A stretch of 64,000 nucleotides of DNA from Sipunculus nudus (GCA_026874595.1 CM049306.1:93301642-93365641), one strand, 5' to 3'. Shown: positions 1 to 12,330, numbered from the stretch's first letter. The notes: generated from the letters alone by a model not told the origin. Program-made: numbers and translations.

Positions 1-755
1 ACAGTAATCAGGGGGCTCTTTTATAATATCATGGAGACTTATTTATAGAGCCACACAGGGCTTAACAAAACAAATATACAAATGAACTGTACATACCATA
101 AATTTTGCATACACATGTCATATTTGCAACCATACCCGTCTTTTATGAATGTTACATCATTTTATCTCGTCACAGTTCTATGTCTAAAAAAGTAACAAAG
201 TTCATTTCTTAAATGTCTCAATTCAAAGGTATTTTACTATATGTAATGAAGCGGAGTGATTATTAATGGATATTTTAATATCTAGTTTATCTACCCAGAT
301 CTGTCACTGGAGACCTGTATGTGCTGCCATCTGCAGGGTAAAATGTATACTACCTGCCACAATGGTGCTGTTGGTGTGTTCTTAGACTTGTTTTTAGTTT
401 CAGAGGTCTTTGTTTGAATTCACTGTAAAATTATTCATGTTTTCTGTCTGTCACACAGATGCGAATATATAGGTGCATACTAATCAAGAGCAGTTGAACT
501 TTGTTGTGAAAAAAAAAAAAAAAAAATGGGCTTCTTCCTTTGGCTGCATGAACCTGGCATATAGTTGAAATATAAAATCCATGGGTTGTCATTTGTCTTA
601 ATAAAGTATAGAGAAGTGCCAGGGTGGCATTTGTGATTTTATATATAAATATAAAACAAACATTTTTCAAGGGAAAGATGTAATTAAGTGAGTCTCTTTC
701 AGTCTTAGTCATATATCACCTGACATTTATATTGTTCATGTTTCTGTCTTTCCAG
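1..755. other. Non-coding A/T-rich stretch
   Basis: I see no supportable gene. Every frame is broken by frequent stops and the base composition is A/T-rich. The stretch holds a poly-A run at 509-526 and a CTCF-like motif at 323-337, listed separately. Open frames across the poly-A run give lysine or phenylalanine runs and are not coding. Confidence 0.6.
323..337 (-). promoter_or_regulatory. CTCF-like motif
   Basis: The reverse complement reads CCTGCAGATGGCAGC. This matches the bilaterian CTCF core CCASYAGRKGGCRSY at 14 of 15 positions by eye, with position 3 differing. It sits in the context TATGTGCTGCCATCTG, which recurs elsewhere in the window. Function is inferred from the motif only. Confidence 0.35.
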
Positions 756-812
756 GTAAGCTATATTTGTGATTGCTGTAAGGTACATAATGGAAGAAGA
801 GCCTGAAGCTGT
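756..812 (+). CDS. Candidate short 5' exon with start codon (hypothetical)
   Basis: A pyrimidine-rich tract ending TTTCCAG at 755 is a good 3' splice acceptor. GTGAGT at 813-818 is a strong 5' splice donor. Between them, an ATG at 790 opens a frame that encodes MEEEPEAV and leaves the exon in phase 2. All three frames upstream of the ATG contain stops, so the first 34 bases would be 5' untranslated. The segment is short and such signals arise by chance in A/T-rich DNA. No downstream exon could be joined to it, and I do not recognise a protein. Confidence 0.2.
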
Positions 813-895
813 GTGAGTATTGTGTCAGACTGTACTCCTGCTGAAGCTGTATTTGTCAGTAAATTTGTTAAATTCAGTGTCATTGGAATGAAAGT

Positions 896-920
896 AAGAG
901 AAAGAGAGAGAGAGAGAGGG
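896..920. repeat. (AG)n microsatellite
   Basis: A purine tract of mostly AG dinucleotides, interrupted by an AAAG near its left end and ending in GGG. It is a simple sequence repeat with no other signal. Confidence 0.8.
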
Positions 921-1078
921 AGCAACTGAGTTACATGGCCACTTCATTCAAATACAGAATTATCTCTCAGGTAGCTTTTAAGTACAATATATTGTTTATT
1001 GATGAACCTGTGTTTTACTGTACTGTTCAAGTGGTGTGCACTGATGTGGTATGCTTTCCCAGTCCCTGCCAGTTAAGT

Positions 1079-1093
1079 GCTGCCATCTGTTGG
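1079..1093 (-). promoter_or_regulatory. CTCF-like motif
   Basis: The reverse complement CCAACAGATGGCAGC matches CCASYAGRKGGCRSY at 14 of 15 positions, with position 4 differing. It lies just left of the foldback element at 1111-1443. A diverged copy of the same surroundings lies on its right side, at 1471. Confidence 0.4.
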
Positions 1094-1110
1094 TGAAAGA
1101 ATAAACTTAG

Positions 1111-1443
1111 GCCAAAAAAATAAAAGGTATGGTTCTCAGGCACTGCCCGCATCAATTTTTAACTCCCGCATCAAAAATTTTTATTTTGCTTTTCCAGAAA
1201 AGTTACCAATTTTGAACTACAGCCGCTTGGACATTTCTTTCAAGAAGATAAAATCATACACTTTTCTTTGTTATGTAGTACTTTTACTAGTTTAGCAAAA
1301 TATATCTGTTATTATCATGCTTTTCCCTTTTCATTTGACATTTTTATCGAAACATACCAAAAAATTGAAAATAAAAAAACTGCCCACCCGCATTGATTTC
1401 TGAAAAAAAGTGCCTGAGAACCATACCTTTTTTTTTTTTGGCC
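1111..1443. mobile_element. Foldback / MITE-like element with long terminal inverted repeats
   Basis: The left end (GGCC, an A-rich run, then AGGTATGGTTCTCAGGCACT) is repeated in inverse at the right end (AGTGCCTGAGAACCATACCT, a T run, then GGCC). The inverted arms are about 35 bp with few differences. A second inverted match follows further in: GCCCGCATCAATTTT against AATTGATGCGGGTGGGC-like sequence on the other arm. The interior is A/T-rich with no transposase. No clean target-site duplication is visible because the inverted similarity runs slightly outside GGCC on both sides (AAACTTA on the left, TAAGTTT on the right). It is probably a non-autonomous DNA transposon; the family is not identified. 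Confidence 0.7.
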
Positions 1444-1503
1444 TTAAGTTTGCAATACAGAACATGTGCTGCTGTCTGTTGGGAGAAGAAGAAACTAAAA
1501 GTT

Positions 1504-2128
1504 AAATAACAAGAACTAATAGTGAAAGTCGATAGAACTAGACTATAAGTACTGGTAACCTCCATAAACTAGCCAGGGACTCAGTATAAACAACTAATTA
1601 CCAGTGCAGCTTGTCAAGAGCCCCAACCACTGGAAATAGGAAAACTAAATATAGCGCATGTACCTTACCGGACTGACATTGAAGTGACCTAAATGTTGAA
1701 GGAAGGTCAGATAATAATGTGGTCACTGTGGTCACATCTATATATTTTAAGTTTCAGCATTAGGGTGTCATATGAATTAATATATACAATTTAAGATATA
1801 GTCTATAAAAACATCTCTTTTTTTATGTCAGTATTAATTGATTTATTAACTTGTGGTTGATCTGCTATTAATCTGAAGGTTTTTTTCATCCTTCATGATT
1901 AATGGTCATGTGTAGACATGTTTAGAAGGGGGAAAAATACCTGAATGATTTATGACAAAACACAAATGGGACATGTGAAGTTTATAACTAACAATGATGT
2001 GGCATATTTTTACAAATCAAATTCAACTGTTTCAACTTATTACCTTTTTTAATTAACAAAATCTCATATCAGTCATAAGATTTAATGTCACTACGTCACT
2101 GGATGTAGGTATTATCATCCATCTTTTT

Positions 2129-2188
<60 letters not shown>

Positions 2189-5100
2189 GTATGTATTTAT
2201 TTATACTGAATTTAAAATGTCTAACAAATCAATAAATTTAATCGTGGACAGATAATCAAAAGTTTTGTGTACCATTGTAAATAAACCTTTGTAAGTCAAG
2301 ACTAGTTAAGTACAGTTCAATATTATCAGTGGTACTGGCCTCTAATTGCTATTAGGAACAGTTACAGAGTATTGATGTTTACAGTGTCCTGACGCAGGGT
2401 CATCACTGAATACACTTGGACTGTGGCAGTCAATAACGTATCATTCATGTCCGTCAACTCACCAGAAGTGGCCAGTGGTCACGTTTATTGATCCACCTTA
2501 ACTGTTACACACATGACGCCTTGTCCGCATAAGGCATGCAGGGATTGCGCCTTATGCAGGGATTGCGGGGGGGAATCACTGTAGGTAGGGCTGCATCTGC
2601 TGATGTTCTCGGCTCCAGGATCAAAGTTGCGTTATGGATGGGTAGGTTGGTTTTGTTTAATATTGTCTGTCTAGATCAGGTCAAATTGAGCCGTGCATCA
2701 GAACAGCTTTACAGTGGGACTGATTAAATGTCTTGTGAAAGTATTAGGATTTAGGTTTATATAAGGCACTTCCACACAAAGACAAATTCTTGATTTACAC
2801 ATTTTTATTTTATTATACAGAATTAATGTTCATGCTATTGCATGGGTGTGATTATGTCTGTGTGTGTCTGTGTGTATATATGTGTACCTTAGATAAATGA
2901 TGCTCACAGGTTTAGGATTATGACATTATGTTTGCAATGAGCAGTGAAACAAGTTTAAAATTATAACATGTCCCAAACATTGAAGATGATGTTGTATGCT
3001 AAAAGCAGGAGGTCTCTTTGATTCAGTTTAATTCAAATGTCATTAACTGTGATATTCATATTATTAATAAGACAGGTGATGTCAGGTAACATAAACATAG
3101 TTAGGGAAACCTAGTTAAAAATTCAGAAGTAAATGAATAGAATATACATAAAAAGGTAAGAACTGGGTATTAATACAGTCATAGCCCATGTTAAAACTAG
3201 AAATCCAGAAGGATTTATATAACTCTGTCACCATTTATCACTTTAAATGGCATTTTGTATCATGAAACCAGAGACAGTTCCATCTACTCGCTGTGACCTT
3301 GACCTGTAAAAATAGTAATTTATTTTGTGTACCTCCCTTCCAGCCCCTGATTACTCAACAATGGATTATTTATTCCATTTACAGCTCAGTTGCTTAATTT
3401 AATAGCAAACTCATTTTGAATAGTCTATAATTGCTTAAATTATAAATATTTCATCAGGTCCCCCTGAATAAGATAATTAGTAATACAAGATGCAGTGATC
3501 TGTATATCTGTATATCTGTAGGCAGTATAAGGGTAATTTGGGGTGCCCTGTTTTTACGCCAGGAAGTAAAATGACTCATATATACAACAGCTAATGTACC
3601 AACAGATGTTCTAGCACAGATGTGCAGCTCAGCTACAAAATGCCCATAAATTTACAGGAAAGCCCCAGATAGGGCTTCTAAGACTACACAAAGCACCAAA
3701 GAAACTACCAAAAGCAAACAACAGCCTAAACTGGGTCAAGTTATGGGCTGATGAAGCAGAGGTAGCATGTCACACAGAACCAGGGCTGCCAGGAACTGTG
3801 TTGTACAGGAACTGAGGGCGCCAGGTGCTCCCCATATCCTCTCTGTTTTGAAAGGAATATAAGAGTTTTCTAATGCTTTAGCATCTTAGGTATCAGTATT
3901 GAATTATCACTATACAACACAATTTTTCCATCTGGTCCAAAGTTATACACTGTACTTGATTTGCTGTGGCCGTGGCAATAAAAAGAAACTTTAATTTCAT
4001 AATCTTGACTTTTTTCACTTAAGATTTTAATAATCCATTTGTTTCTTGTTAAGGTAATCATGGTCTACTGATTTGTTCTGTCATTTTTGCAGGATTATTA
4101 TCTGTGATCCATTTCTCTTTGTATGTTATTTAACACATTTATCAGTGTTTAGAGCATGGTTTCTTATGAATAAGGCCAGCATTTATGATTATTTTTTTAC
4201 TCCAGTATGTTTTATTTAGTTGAAGAGCTCCCTGATGGCTCAACATGCTCATTAAAACGATGGTAACCTGAACGTTAACTACATCTTTCCTTAAATTACA
4301 GAGTGCAGCTTGTTGAGAGTTCACCAGATAGTTCTCACTCAGTCACTTAGGTTAAACTCCTTAATGTTTTTTTTCCTTTTTGGATATGTCCATTAGGTAT
4401 TTCCTTAGTTGAAAAATATGTAGAAACCAAAGGTGTAAGAATAAGCCTGCATGGCTAATTGCAAAATCTTTCGGATAAGCATTTCGGAATGTTTAAATTA
4501 TTTTATTTTCTATGTTGTTTTATAATAAATTATATATGTCCTTTTAATGTAAGATATGTATGCCTATTTTCTTCTTATTGAAATCAGTGTTAATTCAGAT
4601 AAATAACTATTTTCATAAAACTCTTATAGTTTCTCTCAACATAAATACTGGGTATCCACCAAAACATTAGTACAAAAGCTTCATTTAGTCTAAAAAAAAT
4701 TATTGAATAATTTAAGTGAAATGGGAAAAAATACAAAAAGGTAAATTCCGCTTTTGAAACCTTTAAATATAGCACTACAGTATCACACTCAGTGAGTCTT
4801 GCTTAAATTATTCTGTATTATATGCTTTTTAAAAAAGTCTTCTTGGCAACTTCCCTGTCTTAAAAAGATATAATTGAATGTAATTGTATGATCACTGAAT
4901 ATAAATTAATGGAAGCCACAAATTGATTCAGTAAATGGCTTCAAGTTGCATAAATCAATAAAAGTAACTGAAGACTTATTTGATCTATGCAGTCCCCTTG
5001 TCATTTATCAAGGATTTATAGGCACAGCCAATCATTCCACATTTCATTTAATTTTCAAATGTCAGTAATTTGTACATAGATTGCATCAGGATCACCACCA

Positions 5101-6160
5101 AGCTATTTTTAAATCTGAATTATCAATTCTTGTCACACCTTGGATTAGGAATATTTTTTATTAACTCAGCAGCAGTGGCATAGTGAATTCTGATCAATAC
5201 AAATTATCCAGATTCTGCCTTATTTGGACAGGAAGCTATAATTTAAATACGTCACAGTGTTATAGTGGGTGTGCTGTGCTGAAAGAAGAGTTTTAGATAA
5301 ATTCCATGCTGGTGTAGTTGGGATCAGTTGATTGGCCTGAGGTGCTTGTGTAGCTGTGAATGATCTCAAATAACATCCAGTTCAAGGTAAGATTGCAAAT
5401 TTATTAATGATTATAATGTATATGGTTGAAGTGTTTTTTGGGTGTCACTGGATGTTCATATTTTATTTTTCAAATTCAGTTTTTTTAAGTATGAAACATC
5501 AGTGAGATTAATTTCCATTGTCTGGAAAACTCCTACCCCATGAAAATGGTTATGACTATAGTCCTTCCCAAAACCCATATTCACATTTTTTTGCGATAAT
5601 TATTTTAAGAAAATTCTTTCAAAATGCCCTTTGGTCTAATATGCATGTACAGATATTCTGCTGATTTTGTGTAAAGTAGTAATATATCATGTAAAAAGAA
5701 TTTACTTTGCAACTCTTTCGAGTTATGCTGATGGACTATGGATGGCGTCTTCCAGGCACTGCTGAATGGTATATTCCTCTAAAGTACACTTTCCATGTCT
5801 ATGGCTGCGTGTGGAGTTTGTTAGACAACAGTGACATCACAAAGACAACACAGTGATCGTTTGCGCATCACCTTCAACTGACTGACGTCATCAGTTTGCA
5901 TGGCTTGTTTATTTTCAGTTCTCTGGCGATGATAAAGTCGTAAATGCTGTAACCTGTTTTGTCTCATTTTGGATTATTTGTCTCATACAAAATCAAAGCA
6001 AGGTAAGGCATTATTTTTTATTCAGGCAGTCAGTGGAATGGCTCCTGCAACCTTTGGACCAGAAAGGTTTACACTGCTTCTTTTGTATGCAAAATTATCC
6101 CTGAAAACATGTTGACAAGGGTACTGGGACAGACAGTAATTCAGAACCTGCTGATTATTG
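1504..6160. other. Non-coding stretch, mostly unique A/T-rich DNA
   Basis: No supportable gene. The AT microsatellite at 2133-2200 is listed separately. A short triplicated CTGTATAT motif occurs near 3500. A few isolated splice-donor-like sites occur, for example CAAG|GTAAGA near 5395, preceded by an ATG-led nine-codon frame that I consider too short to call. Nothing else stands out. Confidence 0.5.
2133..2200. repeat. (AT)n microsatellite
   Basis: An uninterrupted AT run of about 46 bp (2133-2178) is followed by a degenerate TATATATGTATGTATTTATTTA tail. It is likely to be polymorphic in length. Confidence 0.9.
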
Positions 6161-6162
6161 TA

Positions 6163-7819
6163 TCCCCAGACAAGGTCAGGATACTATTGTTTCACGATGG
6201 TCCCGCCGCCGCGGCCACAGAAAAACCTTGTGAGCGGGATAACTAAAAAAATATTTCACTGATCTTTTTCAAACTTTACATTTGTATAGATATAGGTAAA
6301 GGGATGAAGCCTAATTAAAATGAGGTCATTACCTATGCTAGGAGAGTGACCTTGACCTTGAATAGGTCCATTATGCTAAAAATAACACAAATTCTTAAAT
6401 ATCTCAAGTAAGCTTGCATGGACTGGCCCAATAATAAAGGTGACCGAAGATCTTGGATAGCCTTGTGATATACCGGAATCTGGTGGCGCCACCTATTATC
6501 CTTTTCTTGTTTTTACGCCTTTTAATACCCCCATAATTGCGACTTGACAGGACTGTAAGCATTGTAAGTCAAAAACTAATGGACAGATTTCTTTCATATT
6601 ATGCACATGTAGAGAGATGGGTTATGGGATGAGGTCTATTTACATTTGGGTCATGACCTTCACCATGAGAGTGGCCTTGACCTTTAATGTGTCCATATTT
6701 GGTGAAAATCACACACCTCTTATGATATCTCCAGTGTTGATAGCCATATGGATTTCAAACGTGACTTATATATGGCCCACCACTTAAGAAAGAACCCTAT
6801 AGGTTCTAAGGTCATGAGGTCAAAGGTCAAGGTCACTGGACTCGCATCTTAAAAGATACTGTGGATGCATTTTCATCCAAACAATTCATCTCAGATCTTT
6901 CATCTTGCACATGTAGTTCACCTGCCAAGAGTGGAAGACCCCTATCAATTTTGAGGTCACAAGGTCAGAGGTGAAGATCACAGGAGCCATCTGTCCAAAA
7001 ATTAGTCTCTGGATGATAATTCCTGGTTTTATTGATGTATGGATTTCAAACTTGACTTGTATATGTCCCATTGGAAAAGCAAGACCCAAGTTGATTTTGG
7101 GGTCATGAGGTCAAAGGTCAAGGTCACAGGACACATCTTTAAAAAGATGTGGATGCATTTTCAGCCAAACATTTCATCTCAGATCTTTCATCTTGCACAT
7201 AAAGTTCACCTGCCAAGAGAGGAAGAACCCTATCAATTTTGAGGTCACAAGGTCAAAGGTGAAGGTCACAGGAGCCATCTGTCCAAAAATTAGTTTCTGG
7301 ATGATAATTCCTGGTTTTATTGATGTATAGATTTCAAACCTGACTTATATATGTCCCATTGAAAAAGCAAGACCTGAATTGATTTTCGGGTCATGAGGTC
7401 AAAGGTCAAGGTCACAGGACACATCTTTAAAAAGATTGTGGATGCATTTTCAGCCAAACATTTCATCTCAGACCTTTAATCTTGCACATATAGTTCATCT
7501 GCCAATAGAGGAAGACCCCTGTTAATTTTGAGGTCACAAGGTCAAAGGTGAAGGTCACAGGAGCCATCTGTCCAAAAATTAGTTCTCGAGATGATAATTC
7601 AAACTTGGATTAATATATGGATTTCAAACCTGACTTATAATAATATATGGCCCATCAATAATTCTATACCTCAATTGGTTTATATATGAAAGTGGACGAT
7701 CAATATCAATTTTGGGGTCACAAGGTCAAAAGTCAAGGCCACAGGAGCTTATTCTTAAAGGGGGGCGCCATACTATGTCTGGGGATACTCTGGCACCTGC
7801 GGTGCCAAGAAATGTCTGG
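6163..7819 (+). mobile_element. Family A Helitron-like (Helentron/HINE type) non-autonomous element, copy A1
   Basis: The 5' end is TATCCCCAGACA, the left arm of a now decayed hairpin. The same sequence appears inverted near the 3' end (TGTCTGGGGATA, just before 7792). A perfect 3' terminal hairpin, GGCACC-TGC-GGTGCC, lies at 7792-7806, and the element ends in CTGG followed by T. This matches rolling-circle Helitron2/Helentron ends: an asymmetric terminal inverted repeat, a 3' hairpin, a CTRR end and no target duplication. The interior has a GC-rich CCG tract near 6205, diverged 5' units, and about three 288-bp units (anchors near 6811, 7100 and 7388) rich in AGGTCA half-sites. No Rep/helicase is present. 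Exact ends are uncertain by a few bases because TTGTATCC is shared by all copies. Confidence 0.75.
6811..7760 (+). repeat. Core tandem array of element A1 (~288-bp units)
   Basis: About three units repeat with a period near 288 bp. Each unit contains two half-site clusters: AGGTCAAAGGTCAAGGTCA, and the variant AGGTCACAAGGTCAAAGGTG followed by AAGGTCA. The last unit is diverged and partly deleted. It is the same unit as in the array at 44011-46980. Confidence 0.85.
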
Positions 7820-9130
7820 TTATCAGCTGAAATACAGAGAGCTCTGATGTTCTTGTCTTAACTCAAACACCTCCCACTCTGTGCACACCCAAACTAAGCA
7901 CACTTCACAACTTCAGTAATCCCCAAATAGTTTGTTCTTGTACTCAACGCACATTCCTATCCTATCTATTATAGTTCATTTGTTATGGATTTAAATGAAT
8001 GGTCACTTATTCATTTCTTTCTATTCTTGGACTTGTACTTTTTCTTAAAAAATCAAACTTGGCTTGTTTATTATAGGAATAAAGATCATTGGTTAACCCT
8101 TATCTCTGAACAACATGTCCATGTGCCTGGCCCAGAAGTTTTGCAGCAGCCATACTTCGTGATTATCAGATGACCCTGCAGTGTGTACATAAGACTTCCG
8201 CTGACTTTTTTGTGCAGGATTTGGAGAAAACTGTAGGAGATGAAACCAGCAGTGAATCTGCCCTGGCTCAGCCTGTTACCTGCTGCAATGATTACCTGTA
8301 ATGCTTGCAGCCGCGGCCAGGTAGAGACTCAGGTCTGCCCCTTGCTGACAGCACTGAATGTTTTCTCAGATGGCCTTGTTGCATCAGAGCAGTAATGGTC
8401 TCTGATGCCAGCACTGTTATTGCCACAGGATGTAGTTTCCAGATTGGTTGAAACAGCAGCGAGCTCAGTGCTGTTCCAGAAACTGTGGATGTCAGAGAGG
8501 GGTGTTACTATGTTGATATTGTAGTAAACTGATCTGATACGGAGGTTGGGGGTGAGGTAGTATTACATGGATCTTATAAGTCTGTAGCTGGTTATATCTT
8601 ATAGTCAGGTGGGCTAATAAGTACATGAATAAGCAATGTCTTCCAGGGTATCAGTTCTGGGGCTGGATTCAGTGCTGGATCACACCTTCATGAAAACCAT
8701 ATTTCAGTTTTGCACTGTTTTTCCAGAAGAGGAATTGCTGATTGCATCTGTGGTATTTCCTCATCCCAGCTCATGACCATTTTTGACCTTACAGATCACT
8801 GAAGTGTAATCACAAAGCTATATTCATTGATCAGTGATAGTTTATTTGATATACATAGAGAAAAGTATGACTGGCAACATTGGATAAAATATATACCTCA
8901 GTATAGATCAACATTGCATACTTGATGAGCAAAGGGTGAGTCCTGCAAAGAGCTACCAGAGATCTCATGATTGATTCTGTTGTTACAACAGAATATATAC
9001 TCTAATTGTAATGCAGTTATCAACAATGAATACAATTTCAGCAGTTTCATTCTTAAACAGTTAAGAATGGACTCCCGGTACAGCACAGACAAAGGCAGTT
9101 CCCCACATTTGAGATACCAATACTTTTGAG
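7820..9130. other. Non-coding stretch between element A1 and the 40-bp minisatellite
   Basis: Mostly unique sequence. The only coding-like signal is the weak exon candidate at 8218-8297, listed separately. Nothing else is supportable. Confidence 0.5.
8218..8297 (+). CDS. Weak internal exon candidate (hypothetical)
   Basis: An acceptor-like tract, CTTTTTTGTGCAG, ends at 8217. It is followed by an 80-bp open frame reading DLEKTVGDETSSESALAQPV and then TCCNDY, with a possible donor (CCT|GTAATG) just before an in-frame TAA. The composition is more codon-like than the flanks (GAT/GAG/GCC/CTG-rich). The donor is weak, and joining it to the candidate exon at 756-812 gives an immediate stop. It may be chance; I do not recognise a family. 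Confidence 0.15.
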
Positions 9131-9700
9131 GTACCTGTAAATGACCCTGTAGTAATTTAGACTTCAGAGAATACCTGTATCTGAACTCTAGTAATTTAGA
9201 CTATGCAGAGTACCTGTATATGAACTGTGGTATTGTAGACTTTTGAGAATATGTGTAGATGAACCTGTGTTTTTTTAGACTTTGTAGAGTACCTGTAGAT
9301 GAACCTGTGTTATTTTAGACTTTGTAGAGTACCTGTAGATGAACCTGTGTGATTTTAGACTGTAGATGAACCTGTGTTATTTTAGACTATGTAGAGCACC
9401 TGTAGATGAACCTGTGTTATTCTAGACTATGTAGAGTACCTGTAGATGAACCTGTGTTATTTTAGACTTTGTAGAGTACCTGTAGATGAACCTGTGTTAT
9501 TTTAGACTATGTAGAGTACCTGTAGATGAACCTGTGTTGTTTTAGACTATGTAGAGTACCTGTATATGAACCTGTGTTATTTTAGACTATGTAGAGTACC
9601 TGTAGATGGATCTGTGTTATTTTAGACTTTGTAGAGTACCTGTAGATGAACCTGTTTTTTTAGACTTTATAGAGTACCTGTAGATTAATCTTGGTGATTT
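9131..9700. repeat. 40-bp minisatellite
   Basis: About 14 head-to-tail copies of a 40-bp unit built on GTACCTGTAGATGAACCTGT and then GTTATTTTAGACTATGTAGA. The outer copies on both sides are the most diverged and the central ones are nearly identical. That is the usual pattern for an array homogenised by slippage or unequal exchange. One copy near 9360 is truncated. Units abut directly with no unique spacers, so this is not a CRISPR array. Confidence 0.95.
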
Positions 9701-10195
9701 AGACAACTGCTGAACCTGTTTGTACTAGTGGCATCAAGCTGAACTTATTATCCTGATTACCTGATCAAAGCTGAACATCCGTTCATGATGGTCAGGTGAA
9801 AACAATCGTTTGATTGATTAAACCCTGCTGCCATAGCCTTCATTTACTGGAGCCACCACAGGATGCCCTCATCAGCAGCGTTTACTGATTTAAACACCCA
9901 GATAACAGATCACTGGCAAGTCTACACCTGTTCTTGGTAAACCTCCCCACAAGCTCTGCTCCTGCACAGTAAAGGCCAGGGAGGCTTTTTCTGTCACTCA
10001 AGCTATAATGGACTTTTATTTGTAATCCAGGTTTTTACCAGCAACATTTCCCTCGCTTTATTACTTATTGAACTCAAGCCAGGTAAATATAGATAAAATT
10101 TAAAAAAAAAGTATATCTAAAGTTTATTTAAAAGAAGACACACACAGAGCTATTTGTAGAAAGTTGTTACAGAACAGTCTCCTTGCTTTTGAGGA

Positions 10196-10216
10196 CCCCC
10201 CCCCCCCCCTCCCCCA
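10196..10216. repeat. Poly-C tract
   Basis: A run of 14 C, one T, then five C. The complementary strand could form a G-quadruplex. Its length is likely to vary between individuals and assemblies. Confidence 0.85.
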
Positions 10217-10272
10217 GGCTGAAAGAGAAGGATGTGTGATTTCTTGGGCTGTGTAGCTGGTGTCATATATTG

Positions 10273-10287
10273 CCTACAGGTGGCAGT
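10273..10287 (+). promoter_or_regulatory. CTCF-like motif
   Basis: CCTACAGGTGGCAGT matches CCASYAGRKGGCRSY at 13 of 15 positions. Function is inferred from the motif only. Confidence 0.3.
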
Positions 10288-11726
10288 GTGGTCTTATGCA
10301 TAAAAATCAACTGTCATTTCATAAGAAATAATGCACTATAGGTGTCATTTCTGCATTTCTGACTCTGTTTACTTACCTGTTGTTAACCAGGTCAGGTTTT
10401 CTTGTTGTTTGGCAGATCCCTAACATACAATGACTTTCTGCAATATGTCAAGGTAAACCACGTGATCAGTTCATGTGATCATGTGATGTTCATGCGACTA
10501 ACGGTGCGGTTGTCCTGTTTCCAGTCAAGCAGAAATGGATTATTTAAAATCAAGTGTAGCTCTGTTTATTAAAGATAATTTCATATTAAATTGTGCATTT
10601 GATGAAAGTTTTATGAATTTTTGCACTATTTAGATTATTAGTGCACTCGGTTACCTCTTTTCAATTGACCATGCAAGTTCTTACATTAAATTGAGGAGCT
10701 TACCAATATCATGAACATGTATACAAAAGTTGACATTATTCCATGATTTTACTTTCTTCCAGTCCCAAAGACACATCCCAATATATTTTGCAGCTGCATG
10801 GTCAAGATCAAGGACAATAGAGAGGTTTTAAATAATTGTTATTTTATTTTTTGACAGTGATAACACATTAAAAATGCAGGAGATGTAACAAGTCAGGGTT
10901 CAGTTCAGCATTGTTACTACACCGGCAATCATGTTTTATCTCTAGTCTGTATCAGCTGGCACTGAGATAACTAGTTTATCTAATTCCATTTTTTTCTGGG
11001 TGACTGATGATGACAGCTGTAGGACAGTATTAATAGTCCCTGGGAGGTGATGCTTTATAAAAGATAAGCTGGATGAATCCTGACTTCAGTGTGTCACCTC
11101 TGTCACTGCTGGGTCTGCTTTCTCTTATGAAATCAACCGTGCCTTTGTTCAGGAAACATGCCCAGCTCCAGCAGCTATGTGTGGAAGCTTGGCTTCAGTA
11201 AATGTCACATACCAGCAGTCAGGAAAATTGTGAGCGTTTTATGCAGACCAAAAAAAATCCTCCCTCTCACTGCGTTTCTCATAATCTATTGAAGATTCAA
11301 AGGTTACAAGAGCCAATGAAACAGTCTTGCATCTGATGTTTATATGACAAATTAAAACACACAAGTCTGAGCTGCCTGATGTGAAACAGACTGGCATCCT
11401 CTTTCATTTGGTGGATAAAGTCATTTAGTACAGATTTAGCAACTGGTCTCCTGGATGCATTATTGATATCAGCCCAAGTTATCTCTGTGATGAAACAAAA
11501 AAGATAAACACACTGCCTTTGATGGTGAAGCTTTTTGGATTTCATTGCTTCTGTTTCTTTCTGTGTAAATGACTGCATGGACTGTCCATGTGATAAACAT
11601 GGTGGCTATATGGAACTTTTGCCTGGCTCTGTTAACAAGTTGAATGTGAATAGCTGATTTCTCTTTCTGCTGTAGCAACAGCCGTGTAACCACTGCTGGT
11701 TATTTAAATGATATCATTGTCTCCAA

Positions 11727-11742
11727 CCCCCCCCCCCCCCCC
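11727..11742. repeat. Poly-C tract
   Basis: An uninterrupted run of 16 C, followed by TTTAC. A simple repeat. Confidence 0.9.
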
Positions 11743-12316
11743 TTTACTTTCCCCAAATGATAGAGCGCTCATGTTTCATGTAATGTTAGACATTCTTAAA
11801 GAAGCTAACAGGGACTTAAACACTTTATATTAGAGTCAAGGAAGTTATGCATTTACTTGTGTTTGTTGCTGACCAGGAAAAATAGGTTTGATCAAGCAGG
11901 AAGTTCTACTTTACACCATTCTAGTTTGACAGTTAGACACACTTAGTTGTGTGCTATATCTGTTTAAGCAGTTTTGCTGGTGTTGATTTTATCAGACTGT
12001 AATTTGATTATAAAAGCACCAATGAAATCAGATTAAATGTTTTTTTAAGTTCATGTAATTTGGAACTTACTTAGATATAAGTTCCCATAAAATGAGAATC
12101 TAATAACATGAAGCATATAGATCCTTATCTTGAGCCAACCATCTAGGAAATAAAATACTCAATGATTCTTCAAACCTTTAAATTACTAAAAATCCATGTA
12201 TAGGTTAGTAATTAGGTCCTGACATGCACAGTAGCAGTTTTATGTCTTTCTTTTTCTTTGCCTATCAGTGTTTAATACAAATTTTCTCAGAAAACAGATA
12301 TTACAGGCTTTCCTAT

Positions 12317-12330
12317 GGGGGGGGGGGGGG
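12317..12330. repeat. Poly-G tract
   Basis: An uninterrupted run of 14 G on the + strand. A simple repeat with possible G-quadruplex formation. Confidence 0.9.

Noticed and set aside
431-712. 93-codon minus-strand ORF with a phenylalanine run
   Set aside because: The run is the poly-A tract at 509-526 read in reverse.
9131-9700. CRISPR-like regular spacing
   Set aside because: The 40-bp units abut with no unique spacers and the sequence is eukaryotic in character. The same applies to the 57-bp array at 48644-48985.
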